Shown here piece by piece: positions 35,380-46,699 of a stretch of DNA of 64,000 nucleotides. The translations under genes and the position numbers were made by a program. Source of the DNA: Antennarius striatus (taxonomy: Eukaryota > Chordata > Actinopteri > Lophiiformes > Antennariidae). Each line of letters opens with the position of its first letter. The first letter of the stretch is position 1. Below the pieces are notes generated by a model that worked only from the letters and a program-made list of their open reading frames with translations, did no database searches and had not been told where the DNA came from. The stretch lies in assembly GCF_040054535.1 (NCBI RefSeq), contig NC_090793.1, forward strand, positions 20,114,001 to 20,178,000. Direction: 5' to 3'.

Positions 35380-36201
35380 TCACCTTGAATCGTTTCTCCT
35401 CAGGAGTCCCTGGTAGATGTCAGATTTGAGGAACCGTGGGTAGCAATCTCTGGCCATTAGACTGTAGATCAGCTTCTGTGCCGCGTCAAAGGAAGTCAGG
35501 GTGGGCTGGGAGATGTTCTTTGTTATGTTTTCTCTGGTACTGCAATCTATGTTAATCTGGAATCAAACAGAATTGGCTAAACTTGGTTCTCGTCATCGGA
35601 ATTCAATATGAAGCCTCCGGCTCTCCATCATTTACCTGTTTGGGTGCTTCTGTTTGGACGAACTCTGAGTAGATCCTGTTGGCGGAGGAGATCATCTCCG
35701 GGACTGTCTTGGTTTTTTTGTAGTCCTCGCAGGCGAGCCAGAACAGGATGTTCTCCTCGCTGTACTCGGACTTGAGGAACTCGCGGAACGCTAACTGCCC
35801 GGCTGGAGATCAGAGAAGGCAGTGAGCGGCTCGAGCGGCTCGACATGAAATCGAATGTACGGATCAGAGGAGACTCTCACCTTTACAGGTGAGGACTTTG
35901 TCCACGGATTCACCCCAAGTCTCAACGTCCTCCAGCGGATCTTTGGGGAAGCAACACAATCTACCCTTGAAAAGAGCATGGAGATGTATCACTAGCCCAG
36001 GTGTCCCTGAACTCCACATGTTGGATACTAAAAAAAATGCTTTCAGGAAAAATTGTCAAGCGTTTAGCAATCATGATAAGATTCAGCTAAGTGCAGCCAA
36101 TCATCTAGGGAAAGTTCCTGTCACTACAACCCTCTTCAGCAGGAAAGGTGAGGAAAGGTGAGACTTACAGTGAAGGCAAACCCCGCTGGTATTTTCCACA
36201 T
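35380..36201 (-). CDS. rgs21: Regulator of G-protein signalling 21-like
   Basis: Four coding exons: 36169-36201, 35881-35965, 35636-35802, 35380-35556. They total 462 nt, giving 153 aa (human RGS21 152). The tiny first exon codes [11 protein letters not shown]. The second begins [10 protein letters not shown] and continues [14 protein letters not shown], aligning with human VKCCFYRSPTAETMTWSENM. The domain is little more than an RGS box: [39 protein letters not shown] and [21 protein letters not shown]21 in mammals is linked to taste-cell G-protein signalling. The position next to rgs18 matches human. RGS1 shares some residues (KQINID, KSDIY), so an rgs1 origin is a less likely alternative. 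Confidence 0.75.
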
Positions 36202-36976
36202 GGCTTCTGTAACCTGCTGCCTGCTGAAAATGGTTAAGGCCCCAAAATGGAAATATGCAGTAACTCACTTTATCGCCATCTCCACGTCCTCAACGAAGGC
36301 AGCTGGGTAAAAGATCCTGCCAAACTGAAGACGGGGTTGTGATTGTTTGGAAATAAGGGAGTGGAAGTGACTGGGCAAATGACCCCCCCACCCTACACGA
36401 GTGGAATATATGGAAATCTGTATGCAAAGTGTTGTTGTTGGGACAGCCGAGGCATCCTGCCATGTCTGTTCCACCTCAAGGAGACCTGGACTGAATTGAA
36501 AGGTGATAACAACTCCGACACTGGCCGGGCAATCACGAGGAGACAGATGGTTCTAGAGAGAAATCAAAAACGTCAAGAGAAGTCTCAGATTTTAGAATGC
36601 TGATCTATTTTGTATAGGTGTGACCAGGATGGCCTTCAAACTCGATAACATTTCAATAAACCAATTAGCGATGGTGAGGAAGCTCTGGGAGAGATCCTGA
36701 CCATAAGCAAATGGAATAAACAAATGGACTCTAAATGAAAATGTACCACCGTGCTGCCATTTGAATATTTATAGTCTGATTCATGAAGCTGGAAGAAAGA
36801 ATTAAACAAGCTGTGATTTATTCCTCTACGACTCAGGAGAGGATGATCACTGGTTCTTGAGAAAGGAAGGTTGTAATCTGGATGTTTGCATGTTTATAAC
36901 CTCTCATTCAAATCTGTGCCCTAATCCAGGGAATTGATTGTGTGCAAACACTAAAGCCAAGTCAGCAGCTCTGAGT

Positions 36977-37125
36977 CAATCAATCGATCAATCGATCAAT
37001 CGATCAATCGATCAATCGATCAATCGATCAATCAATCAATCAATCAACCAATCAATCAATAAATCAATAAATCAATCAATCAACCAACCAATCAATCAAT
37101 CAATCAATCGAACAATCAAACAATA
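36977..37125. repeat. (ATCA/ATCG)n microsatellite
   Basis: Tetranucleotide ATCA/ATCG units over about 150 bp. The first part alternates ATCA with ATCG and the second part is ATCA with CA and AA variants. Confidence 0.95.
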
Positions 37126-37146
37126 GTCTTGAGCAGAAAAATTACA

Positions 37147-37290
37147 TAGTCCTGTAGGGGTTCTGTAAGGGTTCTATAGGGGTCCTTTGGGGGTTCTGTA
37201 ATAGTCCTGTAGGGGTCCCGTAGGGGTTCTGTTGGGGTCCTATAGGGGTCCTGTAGGGGTTCTGTAGGTGTCCTGCAGAACTCCTGTAGC
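37147..37290. repeat. Degenerate minisatellite, unit near TCCTGTAGGGGT
   Basis: About a dozen 11-12 bp units (TTCTGTAGGGG, TCCTATAGGGG and similar) in direct orientation. Confidence 0.85.
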
Positions 37291-40200
37291 GGATATAAAG
37301 CTAACTACGCTGATCATTTTCGACTTAATGCTAACCTACCATTTACTAGTACTAAAGCGCAGCAGAGGCTGATGGGAATTGTTAATTTTGCAGGTCACTG
37401 ATAACGTGAATTGACAAAATAATTAGAATCCAAATTTAGCTCAAAATTTAACCTCGTGGTTTCACATTAAAACTCTTTTGATTCACGTGGACTTTGCAAA
37501 AATAAAGCAGCACATTTTGCCTCTTTGTTTCAGAGGGCAAAGGAATCTACATTATATTTTGTATTTGCACGGTGGAGCGGAGCCCCTGACCCCGGGGCAG
37601 ACGGCGGTGACCACCCCACTCGTCTGGGTCTGCTGGTTGCACACAGGTCGTGTCACACACTGATTTGTAAGCTCATGGTGTTCAGTGCATTTCAGTCCAT
37701 CTTGAGCCTCCTGACCACTGGATGTGATCCGATGGGCCCAAACAAACCGAGCATGTAAATCCTAGCAGGTGATGGAAAATACCCCGACTGCCCTTATTTG
37801 CATGAGCGCAGACGCATCAGATCCAGGAATTTGCTTTTCAAAAAAGGTGCTGCTAGGAAAAAAATACCAACGCTGCTGGTATCGCAGGGGAGAATCGATG
37901 TTTTGCCTTCATGTGGTTTTTCTTTTCCTCGTTTTGAATGCATTGGGACCCAAACACATCTCCATATGGACCCAGTTTGGAAGAAAGGCCCTGATTTGTT
38001 TTCCTGTTGCGTTGCAGTGTTTTCCATTACACACAGGATGGCACTCCTGTCCTCTTCAGGGCACCGATGTGTATTTTACTCCAGCGCCGCGTCTCCACTC
38101 TCAGATGACAGCATAGAATTTATTTCTCCCGTCTCACTCAGTCCTGCTTTGACCAGGTGAACATGAGCAGAGTGTTGATACCACTGAATGTAGGAGGCAC
38201 ACGGACCAGTGGGGGCAGACAAACCCTGAAACCCTATCAAAAGTGGATCTCCAGCTCCTGGAAGGGCTTCAGTAATGATCCTTTTGTTTTATTATAAAAT
38301 CCTAAATGTCTTTATCTCAGCTTACAACATTTCATAGAAAGTCTCAAATACCCTCTTTCTCGCGTTCCTGTTGTTTGCCTGTGGAAACCTGACCCTATTA
38401 ATTGACGAATTGCGTTTCAGACGCTCTGCGTGTTTCCTTCCCTCACATAAAAACATGCCACTAGTCTTCCATTAAAGCCGAGTCTCACCTTGAGGTTTTC
38501 ACCATGTGCACAGCCTCAACACTTAAATATATTTGGGCCCATCGACATCTTTGCAGACCAACAACATCGAGTGCAAAGAGATTTGTAAAGCGAAAAATTT
38601 CACGACTCGGCATCTGAGCCTGGGAGTCAGCAAATCCATTATTATATTTGGTTCCACAGATGAGATAAAAGCTCCTGAGATAGGACAACCTGGCGCTTCA
38701 AATGGGAGCGTGTGGGGTGTAAGTTGGGATAAACGGCATCCAAGAGTGAAAAAAGTACCGAAAGTACCGACTTCTATTAGCAGGAACTTGACTTCACTCT
38801 TGTTTTAAACCCTTCTCGGACTGGTCTACGTCTTTTTAACGCTATCACACCTCCAGGTAAAGTACTTTCTTGCTGTTCTCTTCAGAGGACACTCAATGCA
38901 TCTTTTCCCGTAAATGATTTCGAGGCTTTTAGCACAGATGGAGTCAAAATTTAAAAAGCGATGAGAAAGAAAGTGGGCAAATAATGTCAAACTGTGATAA
39001 AATTGCTGGCTTGCAGAGCTCCTATCTACCTGACTATACATGCTGCTGCTGTCGGGATGGATGCATATTTAATGCGGGCAGTGAGGTATTCCGCGCAGGC
39101 TTATGTAATCTGGCGGTAACTTGTGCTGAGATGGGACCCATAGTGGCTCTGAAGGCTACTAGAAACCCTGACATCCGTGTTAATGAGCCCATCCAGCTCC
39201 CCGTGCTCCCTATATGGGGGTGCACGAATGCACGCGTATGCGGTAACATCTTTTTTTTTTTGCATGCATGTGCAAGAGTTTGGGGGCAAACCCAGTGGCA
39301 TCGCTGCTAGTCTCGAGGTAATATGTATTTGTCTTTGTAAAAAGTATTGCTTGCGCATACATATCCACTACCATGAATTATTCTGTGCCGAAGTGGTGGA
39401 AGTTGATAAGGTCTATTAATTTTTCAGTGATATGGAATGGGGAGCTACACACGATCACAATTTTCCCGACTGGTGTAATGTGCACGCGTTATGGCTCCAT
39501 TTGTCACATTTAGATGGGGTCATTCCGACTTATTAACGACACAAAAAGGTTTCATTAAAACTGCTTTCATGAAAAAAAATTTATTTGACTTTCTCCATTA
39601 TAATATGTGCATTTTACAACAGCGGTGCAACACGTCTGATCACAGAAAGACATAAATCACATGTGATGGCAGCAAACTGAATAACAGCCGTCGTAATGTA
39701 ATGATATAATGTTAGTATTTAAATGAGATGCATTCTTCCGCGTGTGAAAATGGGATTTATTTTAATCAATAACAGAAAAGGGAGATATATATCCCTCATT
39801 AAAAAGTTTCAGTGCTTTGCAGCCACCATGCATGCCGACTTCCGCCCCGAGTTAGTCCAGAAGGGTTTGGACAGTGCGAAGGATAAAATCACAAATCCAT
39901 TTTAATGAGATATGGTCGAATTGTGTTGCGTGATTTAATGTGGAATAAAGATGCTTCTGCAGGATCTCGGAAGACGAAGCAACCGAAGCGAAATGTGTGT
40001 GAAGTCAGGAGAAAGACTTTAGTGTGAAAACTGTCAGCGTGGAGGAACGTCAGGTGAGATGGTTCCACAGCCAATCCCATTAAAGGTTCAAGGTGAGCAT
40101 CAACCAATCAGTTCCCTCCAAAAATAGAGAGATGACCTCACAGGTGCTGCAGAATAATCTGCTTTTAATATTTGAAAAGTTAATTTATTAGCTGCATATG

Positions 40201-40720
40201 AAGCGTATAGAGTTGAAATCAGTATACTACTCAGAATTTAACTGATAAAAATAATTAAATTAGAACAATGATTAGCGTTAATATTAACTTAAGCAGATAG
40301 CTAAGCTGAGCAAAAAGAATGGAAACTAAAAGGGAACGCTAGCTGGTACAAGCTAGTTGCTGTGAGCCACATGTGTATAAATTATTCAGGTATCTTTGAA
40401 GAGGCTCCCATTGGACGGATTCATGCTGGTTCCACTGGTTTAGCGGTGTGGCTAAGCTAACACCTGTAGTTTTATATTTGCTGAGCATCAAGCGTCTGGT
40501 TTTTACTGTCAGAGCAAACAAGCTTCACTTTAAAACAAACTACCGTTTTAAAGTTGTATCACTGGCGAGCAGCCACGCTGCTGTGAAAGTAAAATCCTCC
40601 ACTGTGACCCCGATGGTTATAAAAAAATACACAACATCTGTGGACGATACAGGAATGACGCTTCAACAACGGCGCTGGTTATCGTGTTTCATCTCCATTC
40701 ATCAGACACCTGCGGCGGTT

Positions 40721-43347
40721 TTAAGTTGTGGCTTCGCCTCTTTCGTTGAACACACAGGAGCGCGACCTCCTCCGAAACATGGGGGCCCCGGGGCCCTTGC
40801 TCCTGATGTGAGACGTGAGATGCAGATAAATGTCAGAGCTGAGGAAGCGAGGGAAGGAGTCCTTCTTCATCAGACTGTAGATGTTCTTCTGGGCCGCTTC
40901 GAAGCAGTTCCTGGTCGGATGCGATAAGTTCCTCCTGATGGCGATTTTGGTGTCGTGGTCAATGTTGACCTGAGGAGAAATAGAACATAATGAGAAACCT
41001 GCAGGACGGGGTATATAATGATGCACTGTTGTGTTCACACCCACACAATATGACAATATGGGTTTCCTACAGGGAGTAGGAGACGAGTTGTCGGCTGGAA
41101 ACACACCAGATGGTCACCGGAAGAAAAGATCCAATTTAAAAAGTGCAAAACAAATCCAGTGGAGAAAACCAACATCTGCATGACAGCACATCAAAAATGG
41201 TGTCCACTCCAGGAACGTGTTGATGCTGGTTCTCTTGAGGAACTTTGGTTTGGATAGATTCTTGATTTGTTAGCAATTCAAGCCAAATTTCATGGAAACT
41301 TTAACTTCCTGGTTCTGACTCCCTTTGGGAGTGTCCCGTTAGGGGTCGCCACAGCGTGTCATCCTTTAAAGGAACATCCCGATCTGTTTGGTAAAGTTAA
41401 ACTTTTAACTTCCTGTTTCCTATTTGATAATATTAATAATAATTTATAATGTTCTAACGCAACACCTTTCATAGCAACAGAAATCACAACCTGAAACCCG
41501 GTTCTTGATACTGACGCTTACTTTTTTCTACGCTTGGATCTCTCTGCACATCACAGGAGCTGTTTTCATGTTTTCATGTCATGCCAGCAAACGCTGTAAA
41601 AATATTCACATACATTCATCTTAGACTCAAAGTGCGGGGGTGAAGCTGACTCTCGCTTCTGCAGGAGAACGACAAAACCTCAAACCGGTAACCGCCGTCG
41701 GATCTGCTGCAGAGCCAGAGAGACCACATCGGATGGCGGTCTCGCCACCTTACAATGGAAACATTTCAGACCCAAAGACCAAACCTGGTTTGACCTGCGG
41801 CGATGCGTGCTCTAGATGTGTGACCCCGGCGAGCTAACACACAAAGGTCAAACCGCTGCAGGCTTGGAAGCTACGAGTTAAATATGTTCACCACCAACAC
41901 GCCTCATGTAAGACACAGAAAACCTTAAACCCACACAACTTGTTCGAGCCATTATCAGGCAGCGTTGCATGGACGTCACGTAGCTGGTGATGGATCGGCG
42001 TGGCGTGTCGTACCTCTTTAGGAGCGTCTGATTCGATAAAAACCGTATAAATGTATTTGGCCTTGGAGAGCAGCTTCGTGTCGGAGTCGATGGTCTTGTA
42101 TTCCTCGCAGGCCAGCCAGAACTCAATATTCTCCTCGCTGAACTCCGTCTTGAGGAACTGAGAAAAGGTTTCCACCCCATCTGGTGCAGGGAAACAGAGA
42201 ATTACTGATTAGGTGAGATTCTAAGGAGCTGGAGAGAGAGAATACTGGAGCGTCAAACTGCCTTCAAAATAAAGAAAAGTGGAAGAATTATGAGCAAAAA
42301 AAGGCTTAAAAATCTAGAACACGGCACTCAAGGTGGTTTGAAAGGTTTTGTACACCTTCATGGCAATGACTGAAGGAAGCAACGGCAATATAGATGAAGT
42401 TACCAAAAATGTCTTTATTACATTGCGTGACATTTGCTACTGAAGCCATAAGTCAATGAGAACATTGAAGGGTTTGCAGCGTTTCCCTTTGGCACCGATG
42501 TGCAACGTCTACGATCATGAGGAAGTTGCAGAGTTTCTGTCTCACCATCTGTCCCAGCAAACACTAAAAGACGTAGTGAAACCGAACTATTCATAGCCTT
42601 TAGCGCTACTTAACAGTTTAACAATTCAAACGTGTTTGACGGCGATCTGACAGGAGTTTTAACTGACCCGAGTGCTTCAGCAGTTCTTCAAAGGAGCTGC
42701 TCCATTGCAGAGCTGCCTCTGGTGAGATGCTGCATGTGCAAGAACAACAGAGAAAAGACGTGGTTAGCTGGTCCCTGATGATGTCGTGTTCCTGAAAGTG
42801 TGCAGTGAGTCATGGAAGCAGCTGAAAATTAATAACGGGTTTGGACTCACTTGCTCGGACTCTTTTTCTGGGTGCTGACATTCTCATGAGAGCCCGACTT
42901 GGTGAGAAACAAACTGAGTCGACTTTTCCTCTCCTTGTCTTTCTGTCTGCACACAGAAATGAATTCAGTTCCACGAATTGCATGTAGGTGACACGGTAAC
43001 GCTTAAAGCGGCTCATGTGACAACATCTCTGCGGTTTAAAGTCACAAATGCACATGTAGGTCAAAGCAGCTTAGCATTAACCGACAATTATATATCTGTG
43101 TGCAAACTGCTCTTGAGGGAAATCTTCATTTTTCTTCCTCCAGAGAAATTCTTGTATAACTTTTTTTACTCGTGATTAAAATTGCATCAGATTTCAGGCA
43201 TCGGCTGCAACATGTATCAAAACCCAGTCTGAAAATTCACAAATCAATGAAAGTAAGTACAAACCTGCTATTATCGTTCTTCATCGTTGGTGCCTGTAGG
43301 ACCTCTGGACCGAGCGTTTTGAAATATGCTTCCTCCTTGGGGGCCAT
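40721..43347 (-). CDS. rgs18: Regulator of G-protein signalling 18
   Basis: Five coding exons: 43265-43347, 42851-42946, 42668-42729, 42014-42180, 40721-40969. They total 657 nt, giving 218 aa (human RGS18 235). A basic N-terminal stretch RQKDKERKSRLSLFLTKS matches human RAKEKRNRLSLLVQK. The RGS domain runs about 64-190: ISPEAALQWSSSFEELLKHS, FLKTEFSEENIEFW, SDAPKEVNID, FPRFLSSDIYLHL. The C-terminal tail keeps FRRRSRS...FNE, as in human LRRRSRSFTCNE, which is specific to RGS18. In mammals it limits Gi/Gq signalling in platelets and other blood cells. It is last in the cluster, as in human. A splice acceptor a few bases before the ATG suggests a further 5' UTR exon upstream. Confidence 0.88.
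41295..41420. mobile_element. RTE-like LINE 3' fragment (short)
   Basis: Carries GTGTCCCGTTAGGGGTCGCC followed by ACAGCGTGTCATCCTT, the same words as at 53519-53760. It lies in the last intron of rgs18. Confidence 0.6.
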
Positions 43348-44226
43348 GTAGCTGAATTGAGGAAATAGAAAAAGAAGTGACTCCATGCATGCTGTTCTGG
43401 GCTATCTGACGCACGACGTGTGAGGGAGCTAACCGTTCTATTTAAACCCATCGCTCAACCGACCGCATCGCGCTTTATAAACTGTTTGCATTTAGTTCCC
43501 ACACCTTGTGCTCCACTTCTTTTAATAGTTCAACCACAACCTGCAAAGAGAGGCACAGAAAGCCCCCCGGGTCCAACATCCTGTCACCGAGCGAAAGAGA
43601 AAGCAGCTCATTCATTGGTTTTTGTTGTGTTTGTCTTGTCTGGATTATTATTAGTAAATTAATGATGTTAGGAATAAAAAACTAATAACCCCGGTGACAC
43701 AAAAACACGGATCACACGTGTGATTTAGTGAAGCCGGCTGCAGGATGTCCTCTTCAGATCCTTTGGCATCACAGGAGAGAACTCATTCTGCGTCTCTGCT
43801 TTCAAGGCCAGACACTGCAGAGATGAAAAGAATGAAATTATGATGAATAATAAAAATGTGTCAGAGGCGGAGCTTAGCTCTTTCCACAACATCAGAGCCT
43901 TAATGGAGAAAGACAAATGAACTGTGACTCAGTGGAAAGCAGCGGGGAATTGGTTCACTGTGGGGCAGATGGAGACGGATGTGATGTCTCTGTTAGGGAG
44001 AGACTGGCTTGTTTTTAGAGAAGCTTTAGGTCTATTTATTATTAATCGATCAGTCAATCAATCCATCAATCCAGTTTATTTAATCAAGATAAAATCACAC
44101 TGAAATGTCGCTTCCTGTAACATGTGCTTCATAAATAATTCAGGAGGATCTCGATGGTACGTGAGCACAAAATCTTTATAAAATATAATCACCTGCACAC
44201 GTGTCGCTAACTTTTTGAGTTAAAAA

Positions 44227-44280
<54 letters not shown>

Positions 44281-44704
44281 TCACACATTGGTCTCTAACT
44301 AGCAGATCATGTGCATGGTGGACGTTGTCTCTCCTTTTCAGTCAGCCTCCAGCTAACTTGAGTTTTTTCCTCCGTCCTCACATTAAAACCTGCTGATGAG
44401 GAGCGACAAGCCGTGTTCTGCACACGCGTGTCGGCGTCCGCGGCCCGGTGGGCCGACAAACATCCCTCACCTTCAAGTAAACGGCACACTGCTGAATCGT
44501 TGAAAGAAAATTAAATAGAAGTTATTTGGCTTCATTCCACACATTTACCTCGTGTCAACAAAGCAGGTGAGAGAACAAATGAAATCAATACATTCAGATT
44601 AGGATTATGTGATCATTTTAAATCATTTTTACAGCAGCAGCAGGTTTTCTGGTTGCAGGAAAAAGAAATGCAGGGATAGATTCTCACGTGACATTAAACT
44701 AAAC
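43348..44704. other. Region upstream of rgs18
   Basis: Contains a CA tract at 44229-44278 and a tail-like stretch AATCAATCC...AGTTTATTTAATCAAG near 44045-44090, of the LINE-tail type. A 5' UTR exon of rgs18 may lie here but cannot be placed. Confidence 0.5.
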
Positions 44705-45059
44705 CACATGTGTCAAACTCAAGGCCCGGGGGCCAAATGTGGCCCTCCACAATAATTTATGTGGCCCACAAGAGTGTAAAAATAAATAGGTTAAAAGTGT
44801 GCTTTAAGAAAAACTACATTTCCCACAATGCAGTAATTCAGCCCAAATGTTTAGACAAAAATGTAGTGAACAAAGTTAACGTCCTAACTTGTGTCTGATG
44901 TTATTTTTCTTTATTGATTGATAGTTTGATCCTTGATTGATGGAGTTCTGTGGGTTTAATTACACTGAGTTACATTTAGTTACATTTATTAGTTACATCT
45001 GGCCCTTTGAGGACAGACGTGAAGCTGATGTGGTGAAAATGAGTTTGACCCCCCTGAAC
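44705..45059. mobile_element. hAT-like non-autonomous DNA transposon
   Basis: Starts TGTGTCAAACTCAAGGCCC and ends GAAAATGAGTTTGACCCCCC, so both ends carry GTCAAACTCA in opposite orientation, as in many vertebrate hAT elements. An internal piece (CTACATTTCCCACAATGCAG) is shared, inverted, with the remnant at 15452-15680. No coding capacity. Confidence 0.75.
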
Positions 45060-45108
45060 TGAAGCATAAACAGATGATACCACAGGGTTTCCGGGTGATG
45101 GCGGTTAA

Positions 45109-45114
45109 TTTATT
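45109..45114 (-). terminator. Poly(A) signal overlapping a stop codon
   Basis: AATAAA on the minus strand overlaps the TAA that ends the candidate exon 45110-45311. Confidence 0.35.
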
Positions 45115-45311
45115 GCGTCGCACACGTCCCCGTTGTGTTCCTGTAATGCAGCATCGCCTGGCAGAGCTCGAACATCTCGTGTACATTGAAAATATGCAAA
45201 TGCTTCTTGAAGATCTTTGCATGTTCTTCGGTGAAAGGGGAAGTGATGGACGTGAAACTGCGAAGCGCTGACGAGGGCGAAGGGGGAAGGGCGGTTTCTG
45301 CCACTTCCTGT
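45110..45311 (-). CDS. Candidate terminal exon of an unidentified gene
   Basis: A strong acceptor (an 11-T run then CAG) precedes 45311. The favoured frame, needing two bases from an upstream exon, reads QEVAETALPPSPSSALRSFT, then a helix-like SPFTEEHAKIFKKHLHIFNV and HEMFELCQAMLHYRN, ending CATQ. I do not recognise the family. All three forward frames are open across most of the exon, which weakens the case for coding. No upstream exon could be found. It could be a chance splice-like site or an alternative last exon. Confidence 0.25.
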
Positions 45312-45828
45312 CTGAAAAAAAAAAATGCGGTCACACAGTCTGGACTTTTTATCAGTCGACACACAGCAAAGAGGAAAAACACACACTGGTGACTCCATGG
45401 AAACGAGATCCTGCAGACGCAGAGACACCCCAGACAAACGGGGACGCCCTGATCATTTACATGAGTTTCCCTGCGTTCAAACGCCGCGTGAACAATACGC
45501 CTCGGCGGGGGTCGCTTTCATCGGGAAATGGGACACTTCATGGGAGATGTGGATCGTCGGTGGGAGCTGGGCATCGATGAGGCCTTGATCTCTCCCCTGG
45601 GGGGGGGGGTGCATCATGTCAAACGAGGATGGATGACTGAAGAGCTGCGAGCGAACGGCGTCAGCCAGCCATCAATTAATTAAACGCTTCGTTTAAAACA
45701 AAGGAAATAAAAGTTTTTTGTGAGGAAAGTTTTATTAGGGACAGGAATGTGTGCAGACACGCTGTGATTGGTTTAAACTGTGACACGTTTACGTGTTGGA
45801 GGTCATGTGATCCGGGTTTGGGGTGTGT

Positions 45829-45930
45829 TAAAAAAAAAAAACTTTATTAGTCCCCAAAGGGGCCAATTCAAAGCAGATAAAGCAGGATAAGTGTAAAACA
45901 TACAGAGTAAACGTAAACAGTGTTAACATA
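45829..45930 (-). mobile_element. SINE/LINE 3' tail fragment, minus orientation
   Basis: AACTTTATTAGTCCCCAAAG then GGGCCAATTC is the reverse complement of the common fish tail CCTTTGGGGACTAATAAAGTT. It is related to the tail of the SINE at 3605-3985. Confidence 0.65.
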
Positions 45931-45974
45931 AATAATAAACATACATAATAAATAAATAATAACATCAATATAAA

Positions 45975-46485
45975 TACAATGTTTGTTAAATAATAACTCA
46001 AAACCTAGTTAGTTCAGAACCAAGTGAGCTAGTTTAAAACCCTGTTAGTTTACAACCTAATTTGTTGAAAACCTGATGGGTTAGTTAATTAGTTAGTCAC
46101 TTAGTTCAGAAACTAGTTAGTTTAAAACCTAGTTAATTTAAAAATGTTGTTAGTTAGTTTCAAAAAAACTAGTTCAAAACCTAGTTAGTTTAGAACCTAG
46201 TTTATCAAAACCTAATGGGTTAGTTCATTACTTAGTTCAGACTAGTTAGTGTAAAACCTAGTTAGTTAGTTAGTTATTTCAAAACCTAGTTAGTTAGTTA
46301 GTTATTTCAAAACCTAGTTAGTTCAAAAACCTAGATAGTTTAGAGCCTAATTTGTTCAAAACCTAATGGGTTAGTTAGTAAGTTAGTTCAGAAACTAGTT
46401 AGTTTAAAACCTAGTTAGTTCAAAAACACGAGTTAGTTAGTTCAAAAACTAGTTAGTTTAAAACCTAGTGAAACTAGTTAGTTTT
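45975..46485. repeat. AGTTAGTT-based minisatellite
   Basis: About 500 bp of degenerate units close to AAAACCTAGTTAGTTCA, with TTAGTTAG blocks. A longer period is visible (a block AACCTAATTTGTTCAAAACC followed by TAATGGGTTAGTTAG recurs near 46050, 46195 and 46345), so units were amplified in groups. Confidence 0.85.
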
Positions 46486-46550
46486 AGCTTTGGATCAGGA
46501 TTAGCTCATCTAGCGCTAACGTCACGATGCCTGACTGTTTTTGTGCAGAT

Positions 46551-46625
<75 letters not shown>

Positions 46626-46694
46626 ACACACACACACACACGCACGCACGCACGCATGCATGCACGCAAGCACGCACGCACGCACACACACACT
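46551..46694. repeat. (CA)n then (CG/CA) compound microsatellite
   Basis: A long CA tract passes into GCAC and GCAT units near 46640-46685 and back to CA. The cysteine-valine ORFs over it are artefacts. Confidence 0.95.
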
Positions 46695-46699
46695 TGTTT

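Larger units (their letters stand above)
36202..40720. other. Intergenic between rgs21 and rgs18
   Basis: Contains the ATCA/ATCG microsatellite (36977-37125) and a degenerate 12-mer array (37147-37290). The stretch 38560-39910 is AT-rich with little repeat, several TAAT cores and a uniform texture that could hide regulatory DNA. No exon found. Confidence 0.55.
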
